A stretch of 64,000 bases of DNA from Galaxea fascicularis (Eukaryota; Cnidaria; Anthozoa; Scleractinia; Euphylliidae): positions 41,663,025-41,727,024 of the forward strand of contig OX419335.1 of the NCBI GenBank assembly GCA_948470475.1, written 5' to 3'. A program made the translations under genes and the position numbers. A model generated the notes under the pieces. It searched no databases, was not told where the DNA came from, and worked only from the letters and a program-made list of their open reading frames with translations. Shown piece after piece: positions 1 to 12,529 of this stretch (positions within the stretch are counted from its first letter, which is position 1; each line of letters begins with the position of its first letter).

Positions 1-3000
1 TGGGGATCTGGAATTTACCGGTCAACCCAGTTTGCTGTATTTGAAGCGCTGTGAGTACAATGATTAGTTATTTCATGATATCAATTGATGTTTTTCCAGT
101 TATTTCATAAAAATGAACTGGTTGCATTGCTGACAATATTGGAAGTTACATGTTCATCACAATTATAAGATCCAAAGTGGGAGTCTAGCTGACATGAACA
201 AAATCAGATCCAATTTTATGGTAATTTAAGTCCTGTACTTTGTATTTATTTTTGCTTCCATATCTATGTAATTTTTTGTATTCTAGGTACACATACTTTA
301 ATGGATTTGGAAGAAGAGAAATCCCTTTGACTGGTGGACTGCAAGTGTAAGAAGTTAATTTAAGGAACAGATGAATAAATTAAACTTCAATTACCCCAAT
401 AGGAAATCCACCATCTGTGTGCTTTGCACTGTCAAGCATGACCTTCTTTGTATGAACATTGCACTATGCTTCATCACCTCACGTTCACCTGTAACTACAC
501 AAATTCCACTGAACTGTTTCCTCATCGCTTGATAGCATACGTTTTCCTGATCATTCTGGCCCATTAAATGGCTACTGGGATGTGGCTGCTCAGTGAAGTT
601 TCTCCAGGTAGATCTCATATCCTGAGCTAATTTCGTACCCCTACCCCAGCCAACCTTTGCCAGTTATCACAATTCTTTAAGACATTCTTCAAGTCTGTTC
701 CTTGGACTCTTCCCCCCAGTGCTCTTCCCTCAAATTCTGGTTGCTTGCTGTACAATTTTTTCGTTTCTACAGGGGCACACCAACAATGTTTTGAGCTCAG
801 TAGAAATACATGTAGATTGTTTTGTGTTCACAGTACATCTAACGTTTTCAGAGTCTCTCTCTTTTTTACAGTCGAGTTTTAATAGCAGGAGCAGCGGCCT
901 CAACAGCAAGAGCCATTATTGAAACTCCTTTAGAGCTGGCAAAGGTACACATATCAACTTACCGCTCACTATCACTTCTTACAAGCCACATGCTGGAGAC
1001 TCTATCCATCATTTTTTTTTTTTAAAGAGGCGATTGACAAGGCCCTTGAAAAAAAAAACCTTTTAGCTTAACGTTTTCCTAAAGACGCTCTGGAGAATTG
1101 GGTGCACGGGTAATTTGAAAAATATTTGAAGAACTTTGATGTATATAAGGGTATAAGTTACGTTTACCCCAAAACTAAGAACGTTGCCTGGTTTTGCACG
1201 TACTGTTATTTTCTGTGCAACAGGTGGTTCATGCAATATGCAGTTATTGTTAACTCTTAAGCCGGGTCTTCACTTGCGACGCAAGCATAAACATAAGCAA
1301 TAAAGCTTATTCACTAGTGAGAATGACCTTGGCATAAGCGTAAGCATAAGAATATCAATCCTCTGCGTTCTTCTTCTGCTCGTGCTTACGTTTATGTCCT
1401 AGTTATTTCCTGTGAGGGCATGGTTGGCATAGGCATAAGCGTGAGCGTCGTATGCTTGTGCTTATGCTTATGCTTCCATCGCAATAATGCACATTCTTTT
1501 TTACGACAACGTCTAGTTTTGGAGCTGAGGTTCGACGTTCTTATTTTTTTGATTTTTTGCATGATTTGAGCCTGAAAACGTTCTTAAGGTGTTCTTAAGT
1601 TACATAATATAAACGCGATGTCGCGCCAACCAACTGCTGGTAAATTTAGCTTTACAAAAAGCATTGAACATAGAGGTTCACAACGCGACATAAAGTCACC
1701 AGATTTTACAGTGAAAACGCAGAAAAATTCATGTGTACATAGTATACCACTCATTTAAAAAATAAATGAGCAAAATAGAGATGTTCTTAACTGACTCTCA
1801 GCTTGGGTTCTGTTCTAAGCGTTGGGTTAATCTCAGCCTCAATGTTCTTATAAAAAAGGTTCTTATAAAAAAAAAGAGTGTAGTGGTTTCGAATTTTCTT
1901 TCTTAAAATCCTCAGGTTCGGAGACAAACAGGTCAAACTTGGCAATTTAAAGGCCTTTATCGGGTAAGGTTAGAGAACAGTAAGGTTTTACTCCTCGTCA
2001 AGATTCATTTCATTCAGTATTAAGTGTATTTACTATTGATTTGTGAATTGGCTAGATTCATGTAGAGTGGTGTGTTGAAAGTAAATTGCGATTGCTTCGG
2101 TTTTCCATTGTTTTGCTCTGTGATTGGCCAGCGAAACTCGTGCCACTTTTTCAATCAGTGATGGCGATTTCAAATTCAAAACCAAAGCAATCACTCTGAC
2201 CAATCACAAGAGATGAAGACAGTTCATTAAACCAATCAGAATTTGAAGTGATTACATGTAACCGGCGTAAAGCGCGGGAAAATGGGCGGGTGCAACTACT
2301 TTGCTTCTCTTTGGCTGAGAAAGTGGCGCTAGTTTTGAATCACAGAGCGAAGTAAGCTCTGGTCACACGAATAATGAACCTCATTTCCTTGCTGTGCTGT
2401 CGCCTGGGAAACCACGCTTTTCGTAAGTCAATCACAATTGTTGTTTCCTTTTAAGAACCAATCAACGAACTAGTTCAAATTCTGAACTAATTTGTCACAT
2501 GGAAATGAGGTTGATTGCTCGTGTGACCAGAGGTCCGTCTCGTGAGCTTTTTCAAACCATTTTATTTTATCTTAGGTATTTTGAGAACGGACCTCTGGAG
2601 CCAGGGTAGAAGTAAAGTAAAAACCAAAGTAAACTCGAATTGCTTTCAACACTTTATTGAAAACCTCTCTAAACTCACAGTAATTCTAAAATTAACTGTT
2701 ATTTGCTGTAGGGTTTTGGAGTGACATGGTGTCGAACAATGGGTCTGATGTGTACGTATTTCATTTTGTTGGATTCTGGAAGACGACATTTTACAGAACT
2801 TTTTAGAAGACCCATTCTTGGTCCATTTCTTGCTTCTGGAATAGCAGCCACGTATCCTTGGTACACCACTTGTCGCGTTGTATTGTAGGCAAATTCTCTG
2901 GATCGATACCGTAAAAGTTGTGATCTGAAAATGATAACTTTATTAACGTGTCAAAATGTACCTAGTGTACAATCTAATTCGGGACACCTAACTACGTTTA

Positions 3001-4061
3001 AATACAAAAGAAAACTAAAAAAAGTTCAGTTTGACACGACACTTCACTAACAATTTCAGACAAAAGCAACATTACCTTGCATTTTGTAAATGAAGACGGT
3101 TGTTTGATCTTTCTTCCGGATTAACAGGGAAGGCCTAAATTGATAATTGAAAGATCATCGCACGTTGTCCATATCCGTGTGTTCACTTTTCCAACATTAG
3201 AAGTCAAGAGACTGGTCGTAAGATGTCTAAACTGATTTTTGAAGAAATGAGCCAATGAGCCGTGCACATGTTGCCATAGCTACAAGAGCCTGCAGGTTAT
3301 TTGTTTCCTCCAAACCATTCGGTAACTAAAATTTTCAACTTCGAAACAGCGATTGGACAGTACTTCAGGCCCTATTTTCACTACAGCTCGAGCAGTTTCA
3401 AGTTAGTTTTAAGTTTATTAGGGACTTAAAAACATACAAAGTAAGAGAAGCACTGCTCGCAGTTCGCTTCAATTACTGTTTTTGTTGTTCACCCTTGACA
3501 TTTTGAAGTGTTGCTTGGTGGGTTGTGTGGCCGTTAGAAAATATGAAGTCACAAGTTCAAGGAAACTATGGCAAGTATGTATTCAACATCTCTTCTGAAA
3601 CAAAGCAGTATTATCAACCGGATGGGCGAGCAAACAGAACAAAAATGATTTAAAAAGTACTTTACTGGATGATTGCAACGCTGACTTAACACATCGAGTC
3701 AAAGAATTCCAAGCAGAGATTTGGAAGTGAATTGTCGGGTGCAACAAAACATATAAGCTAGTATGGAAAGTGGCAAGTGTGCTGATTGTTTAATTTACTG
3801 AACGACGAATATTAAACTCAGCGGATAATCCATTGCTCAGTTACTAGTTGAATTCCATGTTTAACCATGTTTCTTTGTGTCTGAAGGGATCTCCCCGTTG
3901 TGGCTCGCATGAGGCTTGTACTAAAAGAACGCGGTGGTTTCTCCGGTCTCTACCGTGGAATTGTTCCAGGATCAATCAGAAGCTTTATGTCTAATGGAAC
4001 ATCTATGATTGCCATGAGCTGGGCTCAAAGAAAAGTGTCCCAGTGGGGACTCAGGGGATGA
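1..4061 (+). CDS. Mitochondrial carrier (SLC25-like) protein, 3' part
   Basis: The 5' end lies outside the window. Seven exons join in one frame: <1-50, 287-346, 872-944, 1916-1963, 2712-2851, 3509-3574, 3887-4061 (stop TGA 4059-4061), giving 203 codons before the stop. All introns start GT and end AG, and phases agree (2,2,0,0,2,2). Two copies of the carrier signature PX[DE]XX[KR] are visible, PLELAK (exon 3) and PLENMK (exon 6). Each is followed by a G-L-Y-R-G/S type matrix helix motif (GLYRGF, GLYRGI), as in the three-fold repeats of mitochondrial carriers. The family exchanges metabolites across the inner mitochondrial membrane; the substrate cannot be told from this part. The small 66-nt exon 3509-3574 is easy to miss but supplies the third signature. 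The protein ends shortly after the last helix, as is usual. The specific SLC25 member was not recognised. Confidence 0.85.
1262..1490. repeat. CATAAG-rich repeat element in carrier intron
   Basis: Intronic segment with many CATAAG/CTTATG hexamers on both strands, in two imperfect direct halves (about 1300-1350 and 1400-1450). It resembles the arms of the clear hairpin MITE at 41218-41467, but its own terminal repeats are too decayed to delimit. Confidence 0.5.
1501..1872. repeat. Dispersed repeat, second copy inverted at 27877-28605
   Basis: The segment begins near 'aacgtctagttttggagctg' and ends near 'cagcctcaatgttcttata'. The reverse complement of 27877-28605 carries the same ends and middle. 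That second copy is interrupted by about 0.45 kb of other palindromic DNA, so this is the shorter, uninterrupted copy. It has no coding potential and is probably a non-autonomous DNA element. Confidence 0.6.
2085..2370. repeat. CCAATCA-rich dispersed repeat, copy 1
   Basis: It contains scattered blocks such as 'accaatcagaatt', 'gaagtgattacatgt', 'aagcgcgggaaaatg' and 'ccaatcac', in the same order as in the copies near 4195-4500 and 41930-42160; a weaker relative lies at 18890-19120. Copies differ by many substitutions and small indels, so the family is old. This copy lies in a carrier intron. Confidence 0.65.
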
Positions 4062-4194
4062 CACAGTCTGACGGTTCATGGACACAACTTTCACGATGGC
4101 AGACATGGCGAGCACGTGATGTCATCGATATGTTGTGAGCAAAATATGCGGCGACGTGTAAGACCTGTTTGTAAATCGACGTTGTGCCATTAGA

Positions 4195-4500
4195 GTGATT
4201 TTCAGTTCAGTCGTAAAACCAAAGCCTAAGCAATTACTCTGAACAATCATCACCAGAGACACAGAAAACTCAATGAGCCAATCAGAATGTGAAGTAATTA
4301 CGACCAGCCGGCACTAAGCGCGGGAAAATGCGCGCGTGCAACTCGCGATTGGTTTTGGTTTTGCTTCGTTTTGGCTGAAATAGTGGCTTGAGTTTTGTCA
4401 ACCAATCACAGAGCAAAGAAATGCAAACCTAATTCTAACGCGAATTACGTTCAACACTCAGTTGAAAACCGCTGTATTTGCTGCCAATTACAACAAAATC
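4195..4500. repeat. CCAATCA-rich dispersed repeat, copy 2
   Basis: Just downstream of the carrier gene. It shares with copy 1 the blocks 'aaaccaaagc', 'gagccaatcagaat', 'gaagtaattac', 'gcgcgggaaaatg' and 'caatcacagag' in order. It may lie in the carrier 3' UTR. Confidence 0.65.
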
Positions 4501-4969
4501 TGAGCACGACCCTCATCTTTAAAGGCAGCCCGGGTTAATGGGAGGTTGTGTTTCTGTTTCCTACAAGAAGTATAAGACTAAAAGTGCTGCAGTTGACAGC
4601 TAGGAGTATTTTGTCATAAATCAGCAAATTGTCTCAAGGATTTCTATTAAGGGTTTCTCTCAAGGGTTTCTCCTTTTAGAAGCAAAATGGATTCAAATAT
4701 TAGTGGAGGAATAATATACTGTACATGGTGTTCGCTGTTTTCGACAAATTAATTCATTATTTATGGCTGTATGTTTAATGTTTTCCCTTTGATAGGGTAT
4801 AGCCGCTAAGCCGCTGTAGAAATATATATTTATAAAAAGCGTCAATGCAATCAAGAAAAAATGTACAACGCATTCGGAACCTCCATAAAGATTGTATGTA
4901 TTTGAAGATGTGGACAGCCAAGATAAATTCTGCCCCACCCCCCTCGCCCCCTTACTTGATAGCAGTCAC

Positions 4970-5112
4970 CATTAGTGAGACCCTCCAAAGGGTGGCCTAG
5001 TGTCGTTTACTTTGCTTACTGGCAAAGTCCCCCAAAAAAGCGCTTTGAGCCCTTTGGATAAAAGCGCTATATAAATCGTCATCACTATATACATCCTCAT
5101 CATTACTCGCTC
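4970..5112 (+). repeat. 3' end of a tRNA-derived SINE
   Basis: It contains 'ggcaaagtcccccaaaa', 'aagcgctttgagcccttt' and 'aaaagcgctatataaatc', followed by a TCATC-rich tail. The same blocks occur inverted at 20330-20455, at the end of a longer copy. This copy is 5'-truncated. Confidence 0.65.
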
Positions 5113-5863
5113 CTTCACGACTCTGTCGCCTGTTTGTTTAGGGACAAATGTCAGTGTCGCAAACAGAAAACAAAGAGGAATTAAAAGTGAATTGTATCTG
5201 TCGCAAACTGTCACGCTTTCTCTGCCAATGTCTGTCGGTTGTCGGTGTTCTGGCAGAAGATTGTCGCCTGTTTTCGGTTCGGAGCCACGTCGCTTGTTGC
5301 TTTGACTTCTTTGAGGGCCTCACTAGTTGGTTTGCGAAGACGTTTTGCTGAAATTTATCCTTAACATCGGAGATAAATAAAATGAGCTAATCAGATTTGC
5401 CTGTTGTAGAGCCAATATTTTCCGCTAAGTAGTTTGAAATTGTCAGATAGTGTAACGTAAAATTCTTTTTGCTGATTTGTTGAACAAAGACTGCTAGCTC
5501 TCTTGCACGCATGCTTTTCGATGGAATGGTATACTGAAGGCATCTTTCATAACTTAAGGCCGTAATAAAAATTTTGTGCCGACGTCACTTTACTCAATCT
5601 GTCCTGTCATGACCTCGGGTATTTCATTTCTTCCAGTATGGTCCTCGCTCTTGGTTGGATTTGAGTACGAAGTCGAGTGCGAGTACGAATTTCTAATTTT
5701 AAACCAGTCACCTCCCCTGAACCCTCACTCTTCCTTGCTGCTTACCAGTAGATCAGGAGACTGTAGAAACAAGATTGATGTCACTAGTGATCATATAAAG
5801 CACGCAAAAAAGATTTGAAAAGTCGTACTCGTACTCAAATTTTCGCTCGAGAAACGCAGGCCA

Positions 5864-6095
5864 GGGACCCGTTTCTCGAAACCCCCGAAACTTTTCGGGT
5901 CTATTTCGGGTGCTGTAATTTCCTAACTATTTCGAAAACAAAGATGTTTTCGGGCATGAAATTTTGCAGCAAATCTGCCCTTTCGTTACTTGAAATCAAA
6001 GTAAAAGACCAGGATTTCAGAATAAGTGGATAACAGTTTTTGAAATGGCTTTTAGGGCTCGAAAAGGTTACGGCACTTTCAAGAAACAAGCCCCA
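5864..6095. mobile_element. MITE with 'cccgtttctcgaaa' ends
   Basis: The left end 'acccgtttctcgaaa' followed by an ACTTTTCGGG block is mirrored at the right end (near 6055-6095) by the inverted counterpart ending 'ctttcaagaaac'. Related decayed copies lie at 13677-13815, 13931-14130 and 56690-56850, sharing 'catgaaattttgca' and 'ttgaaatca' blocks. No coding capacity. Confidence 0.6.
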
Positions 6096-6409
6096 AGCCC
6101 GTAGCCTGGTGGCGGCAGGATTTTGAATGGATGAGTGCGTCGGGACCGCTCAAGCACTTCCGGCGCGAGTTGGGAGGGGTGTCTTTCTTCAGACCCACAC
6201 AAAACAACTCTTTTCAGAACTACAGTGGTTTTAGTTAAGTTGTTAGTGACGGAATTTTTACGCAGTGTTTCAGTCCAAATTACAATTTAAATTTTGTTTT
6301 ATAAGTGACTATTCATTGGATGGACCATTTGTTAAAATCCATTTTCAATCTACGCCGGCTAATATAGTTTCGCCGGGAGTTTCGTATGACGTCGCTGCAT
6401 CGGTCCTCC

Positions 6410-6510
6410 ATATAGGTGGACTCGGGAGGCGGACCTCCACAGCCCGTTGGGGGTGTGTGGACGCACCCATCGCATTCCCCCTCCCTACGAGCCATTGAAC
6501 TAGCTAGGGA
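6410..6510. repeat. GC-rich dispersed repeat fragment
   Basis: Contains 'ggcggacctccacagcc' and 'gcacccatcgca' followed by a CCCT-rich stretch. The same blocks in the same order occur at about 54770-54880. Function unknown; probably part of a transposon. Confidence 0.4.
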
Positions 6511-6691
6511 GGAAATATCGAAAACTTTCGGCTTTCGTCGTTTTCCTTTTGTTTGGCCATTCCACACAGTGTCGCGGTCGCGGGTTTTGTATGAATTTCG
6601 CGCGGGAAACCTAAATTAGTTCCAGGACTACTCTTTGTCACGCAAGGTGAGATGAGTCAGGCGGCCATATTGATCACGATCTCACCCAAAC

Positions 6692-9086
6692 ATGGCGGAT
6701 CAGAAGACGGTTGTCGTTGCAGTGGACGGAAGCGAACATAGCAAAAAAGCGTTTGAATGTAAGTAACGGTAGTCTTCATAAATGTGATAAATTCATCTGT
6801 TTGAGTTCGGCAGCGACTTAGGGATCAGATATGATTTCGTGTTTGCCCGTTCACCTTGACGTGTCTTTTGTCACGATTTAACTTATAGCTTATTTTTACG
6901 GACAGTTCAACCCAATAATTCACAGTGAAATCCCGCTATTACTTCCACCGTCGGGCCGTTAACATCGTATTAACGGGGGTTTCAAAGTGTTCGTAATGCA
7001 CTTATCAATGGTTTTCCCTAGGATGGGGAAGGGGGAGGGGGAGGGGAGGATGCAACCACGGGAATGCCCTACCCGGGTTGGAATTTTGGCTCTTAATGGC
7101 CACCCAAGGGTGGGCAAATTGACATTTGTAAACCTGAAAATGTCAAATTGGAGAGAAAGCACAAAATAGGCCATTCAGGGGTGTGTTAAACATGTGACCC
7201 AACCTGAAAAATTCAGCATTTGAAATGTGGATACAAAGAAACATTTAGAGAGAAAAACACAAACATCTGTAAGGCACAATTTTTGCAATCGGTGAAAATG
7301 TCAAATTTTGTCTATTTTGACTATTACTAAAAGTCTGTCTGGCAGATTTTTTCTAGAGAATAATTATTCTACATCTCCATTTTGGTGTATTTTGACAGAT
7401 ACCAAAATTTGAATATAGGTTGTACAGCTAGTTTTTGAGAAATTAAGGGCAAAAAAAGGGATTTTTTTTCAGCTGGACCTCTAATGGTTTTTCAAACTAC
7501 ACAGTCGATTTATTTTGGTTTTTAGATTCTCTGTAAGCCATTAGTCCATAATAGATAGACCTGGGTGGTAGACCTCCTACTTTTACGTATTCCAATAAGC
7601 CTGTAGTTGATGGGAAATTTCATTAATGGCAAGAGGCAACAAACATATGGAAGTGAGTTCTCATTAAAGAAATGATATTCAATTAAGGGTGTCACTTTTG
7701 ATCCCCAACAGTAGTTAACATCCATGTACAGTGTAAGGGACATAAGAGATCCAGGTACCCACTTCATTGTTCAAAAAGGGATTTGACAGCAGGCCAAACT
7801 TCTCACATCAGACATACCTACACAAGCCCCACACATAGCTTTATATCTGCCACAACTCAAAACTGTAATGAAACAGTGCTGCACTGAACAAATTTGAATT
7901 GATTGGTAAACAAGAGAGCTACATGTGACTAGCTAACTAAAGTAACATGTTTTTCTTTTTTCAGGGTACTGTGGGAACTTACACAACTCTGGCGACAACA
8001 TTGTTTTTGTTCATGCCATTGATATGGACAGGAGGCCAGTTGTTTTGCATCCCCGTACGTGATGATTTTTAAAGAAAAGCTGGAAGAATTTTTAACTTAG
8101 AAAATGTAGTTATGACTGTTTCTTTTTTCTATTAGATGGGATGGCATATTACGAAAGTTACGTGAACTGGTGTGACAAAAGTAAGGCTGAAAGCAAACAA
8201 ATTCTGGAGTCATTTGCTGATACTTGCAGAAGTAATAAGGTGGTCTATCTGTGTTACCTTTAATTCCTACACTGATACCTTAATTGTATTCTACACCTCA
8301 CAGTGAATAAAACTAAGGACACTTATATCTTGTGCAGAGATCACTGTGCTTTAATAAGCTTGCGATCAGATTCCACTGTTTCATTTCTTCCTTCATTTCT
8401 TCTTCATTTCACAGATCTACCCCCCCTACCCACCCCACCCCTTCTCCACCCCCCATGCTGTGACAAAAGAGTTCCCTGTTCATTAGCCCTCCTTTTGCAT
8501 CTTGCCCTTTTTTCTGTCATGAATAGCAGAATATTTTATATTTATGAAAACTGAAATAACTCATTACACAGGTCACCATAGTGGATACATGCAAATCTAA
8601 AGCCTAAATTTAGTCATACTCCAGGAAAACTGTTTGAATAAGAAATATATATATTTGTTTGCACAGTGGGACTGGATTTTTAAGGGAGGTTGTGTGATGA
8701 CTTGAAGTTTATTGCTTAATATTTCTTAATGGATGGGGAAGGAGAAAAAGTTGGTGATGTCCCTTGGTTGTTATATCACTTAATTATGGTCAGAACATAT
8801 TATCTTCATTATCTTTGTACTGGCACAAAAGAAAAACAATAAAATTAATTGACTGTTCTCTGTTTGGTAATGTGTATAGTACAACTTCAAGCTGGTCACA
8901 GAAGTTGGCAAACCTGGTGAAGTTATTTGTCATGCAGCAGATAAAGAAAAAGCAGACCATGTTGTGATGGGTAGCCGTGGTTTAGGAACAGTGCGCAGAA
9001 CACTTCTGGGGAGTGTTAGTGACTACCTTCTCCATCACTCTCATATTCCTGTGTCTGTGGTTCCACCTGTGGCAAACCAAGAATAG
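6692..9086 (+). CDS. Universal stress protein (UspA family)
   Basis: Exons 6692-6758, 7965-8054, 8136-8239 and 8880-9086 give 155 aa, the usual single-domain USP length. All introns are GT..AG and phases agree. The ATG sits in a strong animal start context (AACATGGCG). The N-terminus has the first beta strand and acidic residue of the family (VVVAVDGSEHS). The C-terminal half has the ATP-binding motif G-2x-G-9x-G-S as GSRGLGTVRRTLLGS, followed by the usual LLHHSHIPVSVVP ending. ATP-binding USPs are cytosolic proteins linked to stress tolerance in bacteria and plants; cnidarians keep them although vertebrates do not. The introns show it is a host gene, not bacterial contamination. Its exact role here is unknown. 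Confidence 0.92.
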
Positions 9087-10400
9087 CTTTAAACTTGTTC
9101 TCTTGTAGGATTGATCTTAGTGTTTAACTCTTTAACTCCCAAAACCTGATTAGTAGTTCTTCATTCTAACCACTATACATTTCCCTATATCAAGATAATG
9201 CCCTCTGGCTGATAAAGTTGTCTTTTCTCATTATTCTTCTTCTGGACAATGTATTGATACAATATGGAGAAGTTACATGCTAATCCGTTCTGGAAGTTAA
9301 AGGTTAAGGGCTTGATGCATGTGGTGCATGTGCAGGTGATGCCTTTGATGCAACATAATTGCTTTGAAAAACCTTTAGATTAGTGTTTCAATTTTAAATC
9401 GGTTTTTTTTCCGACTTTAAGAAAGGATGTCTCTTAAAGGATTTTACCTGCTAAATTTACATTCTCAGTGTTAATCGTATTTTCTGGGATGGCATAGGCC
9501 TTCTTGTTTTGTTTCAATGAGGCAAAAGTTACAAGGAAGAATGGCTTGAAAATTGTGTTCAGTTTAAGTTGGCACTAGAGCTAAAGTATTTATTTGATTA
9601 AAAAGTTCTATGCTTATCCCCAGAAATAGCTTATATACTCTCGAAAACAACTCGAAATTTCAGAAAATCTGTGGCAAAATATTTGTCTCGATTACAGTCA
9701 GGTCATGCCCAGTAAGGGGTAACAATCTTTGTCCCGTATATGTCTACACATAACAGCAGTCCAAACATGTTGCTTATTTTTAAAATCTATGGTTAATAAA
9801 CTTTCCATTGATATATGGTTTTGTACGGTTTTTACATATTGTAAAAAGCTGCAATTTGTAGGTGACTGTCCCCCTAAAAGCAACGCGCGCTCGAACTTTT
9901 CCCTGAAGGACACATTTAAGGTCGGCCGTAACCTTAATTTTTGAGCCATTTAAGCCATAATCACTTATAGTTTGTTGGATCGCCCTTTTTTCGTTCGCCA
10001 TACAGTGCTTTGAATAAGCACTGACGGCCGACGAAAAGCGTCGGCTATTTCGCTTACAGAAGTCGGCTACTTTCCCCCCTAAATTTAAGTAATTAAAGAA
10101 AGATTCTTTGTATTAAATTAAAGTAAAGTCGGTTACTTTTCTCTAACCAGCTGCCTACTTAAAATTTTAATGAAACCCCTGGCCACAGATGTTGAAAATT
10201 CCTACCACAACGTTTGAAAACGCACGTTTGCAGCAGCATCGAATGCTTGAACAGCTTGAGACAACAGCTGATCAGTGTTGATAATAACTAATTGTTACCA
10301 TGACGCGTAACTATCACTGGGACACACAACAAGTTGCATCGCATGTTCATGGTGGCCATATTATTAACTCCATCATAAGCCATTTTGTACTAGTGTAGAT
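9087..10400. other. Intergenic region, stress protein to Ly6 gene
   Basis: No gene seen. It presumably holds the 3' UTR of the stress-protein gene. About 10030-10190 is a decayed repeat ('gtcggctacttt' blocks, ending in 'aatgaaacccctgg') that matches the ends of the MITE at 49092-49263. Confidence 0.5.
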
Positions 10401-10410
10401 ACTATAAAAA
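10401..10410 (+). promoter_or_regulatory. Candidate TATA box of the Ly6 gene
   Basis: CTATAAAAA at 10402-10410, about 215 bases upstream of the ATG of the Ly6-type gene. It would fit a start site near 10435. Sequence-based only. Confidence 0.45.
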
Positions 10411-10624
10411 TCCAGCTGCAGAAATCGAGTTTCTCTAATCAGTCTCTTGAAATTTGAGTTCGAGACTTTGTTTCAGTTCGCGCCTAGCAACTCCGTTCCA
10501 TTGATTGTGCGTTCCACTCAATCCTCGGCTGAGTGCTCTTATGACGCAAGGTGGTAGTAATATATTGCTGTAGAAGTTTTGACGAGGACATTAATTTGCT
10601 GTAATTCAAAACGTCTCTTGAGCT

Positions 10625-12298
10625 ATGCTCAGGTTGGCCAACATGCGTTTCTATGGGCTGGCCGTTTTTGCTTTTCTGGTGATTGTAGCAGCAGGTAAGT
10701 TTTAACATTGACTGATCACAGAGGAAAGAAACTATTACGAAAAAGAGACAAGATTCATCGGCGAACAGAAGTATAAATGGTCCTAAAGGGGGTAGTTTCT
10801 AAAGAAACTGTTCAACTTGCTGCGTCGGCGGGGACGTAGTACACAAAAATGTGGTTTTATCAACGGTGTTGATAATGTAAATTAACCACCGTACACGGAT
10901 TCTAAAAGCTGACGTTTCGAGCGTTAGTCCTTCGTCTGAGCGAATCTTATTCGCACTGATGAAGGGCTAACGCTCGAAACGCTGTTAGATAAAGATTAAA
11001 CTGAATGAGTTGTGAAAAGTCAGAGCGGATCACTCTAACCGTGAGATAACTTGTTCGTGCTCTCAAGAACAACTCGGGCCCAGCTACAATTCCAGTATAA
11101 AGTAAAGAAAACAAACGCATGCATTTGTATGCTTCCCTCTGTTTCATAAATTAAACAGTTCACTCAGTCGAAGGTTTTGTTAACACGGATCGTTCTGTAC
11201 CTTGTTTTCCCGCCTTACAGCTGAATCAGAGTAACACCCAGTAACATGCCTGCTCAGTTAACTCAATGTTTAGAGTTTGCTTTCAATTTAGTGTAATTTA
11301 CCTTTTCCAGCAATATTTATACATCATAAAATATTGACAGAAGCAAGATATATTTACAAATTAAAGAATGCTATGTTTTCATTTTTTCAAATTTAAATTC
11401 CGATCATGATTTTGTGGTATTCACTGTGTTAAGTTGTTATTTACGCAAGGCCAGAAGTGGCAAACCGCAACCCGACTGAATGAGAAGTCTTTGGGTGCTT
11501 TCTAATTACAAGAATCCAAAATTCCGGTTGAAAAATGAATGGCGTGTGACCAAGCAACATACTTGAAGAGAGGCTGTGTGCTGGCAAGGTTTTTTCCTAT
11601 TCTCGCCCCAGAGGGCCCAGAGATTTCATAGGGTTATGATTGGGGGTTTCAAACTAAAATGGTTTTGCTTTTGGTGTAGAATTGCAGCAAGGAGATAGCT
11701 TTTGGGAGGGGAGGGTGGGACGGGAAATAGGTTGGATAGCACATAGAATCAATTGTAAATCATAGATGGAAAATAAAATAAAATTGAAAAAATAAAATAA
11801 AAGTTAAAAATAAAAACCAAAAAAGTAGCTTGTAGAATCTTAGCTGTCAGCGCTATTCTAACAATAGCTATACATCACATAACACACTCATGGAACAGCA
11901 GCTTAAGTGTCACAGTTGTTGTATTGACAATTCTTTCTTCTCTAGTTTTATCAAACGTTAGTGGGCTGAGTTGCTTTATCTGTGTGGAGGTGACCGATGA
12001 TGAGCCCTGTTCCAAGAACAAACTAGAAGGAGACAAAGACAAGTTCTCGTTTAATTGTTCCTCTCTGGTTGACCGCTGCATGAGAACTGAGGCAGAGGTT
12101 CTCGGCGTGAAATCGGTGGTCACAAGGTGCGCCACACAAGAAGAATGCACGACTCAGAAGACTGCCTGTGATGACGTTTCAACCTGCAAAGATGTCGTTT
12201 GCTGTGATACTGACAACTGCAACGCAGGCTCAGCTATTTCATTCAGCGTTTCCTTGGTTGCCCTGTGCTATACTCTGGGTTTGGCACTACTGAACTAA
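10625..12298 (+). CDS. Ly6/uPAR three-finger protein, probably GPI-anchored
   Basis: Exon 10625-10694 and exon 11946-12298 join in phase 1 to give 140 aa. Exon 1 encodes a hydrophobic signal peptide (GLAVFAFLVIVAA). The mature part begins SGLSCFICV and has ten regularly spaced cysteines ending in CCDTDNCN, the CCxxxxCN hallmark of the Ly6/uPAR fold. After a short spacer the protein ends in a hydrophobic stretch (FSVSLVALCYTLGLALL) without a charged tail, which is how GPI-anchored members end. Such proteins sit on the outer cell surface and bind receptors or channels; the partner here cannot be inferred. An alternative start is the second ATG (Met7), which leaves the signal peptide intact. Confidence 0.88.
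10885..10985. repeat. Inverted pair of 'gctcgaaac' motifs, Penelope-like end
   Basis: The plus strand carries CTGATGAAGGG and then GCTCGAAACG. A facing inverted copy of the same unit lies just to the left (gacgtttcgagc). This paired motif is typical of terminal repeats of Penelope-like retroelements, which carry hammerhead-type ribozymes. Here stem II would start with a mismatch, so activity is doubtful. It lies in the Ly6 intron. Confidence 0.45.
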
Positions 12299-12529
12299 AC
12301 AGATAAGGGCGGATCATTCGACCGATTTGATCTGATTGTTTGTTTGCAGTTGATTTGCTTTTTTTGGTAGCATTTTGCTAATCTCGCATTTTTCTGTTTC
12401 CAGAGCTCTCACCATACCATGTGAAGCAGTTTCAGTGATTAATAGTTGTAGGGTTAGGGCCAAGATAGGTTTAGGCTAAGTTGAGTGTAAGGTAACTGTA
12501 ATGACTGTACGTGTGAGTGATAAGATAAA

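Larger units (their letters stand above)
4062..6691. other. Intergenic region, carrier to stress protein
   Basis: No convincing gene. It holds the CCAATCA-rich repeat (4195-4500), a SINE 3' end (4970-5110), a MITE (5864-6095) and a GC-rich stretch near 6410-6510 related to 54765-54880. The part from about 6500 to 6691 should contain the promoter and 5' UTR of the stress-protein gene; no TATA box was seen. Confidence 0.6.

Noticed and set aside
6692..9086. Horizontal or contaminating bacterial uspA gene
   Set aside because: Three GT..AG introns and a eukaryotic start context show a resident animal gene.
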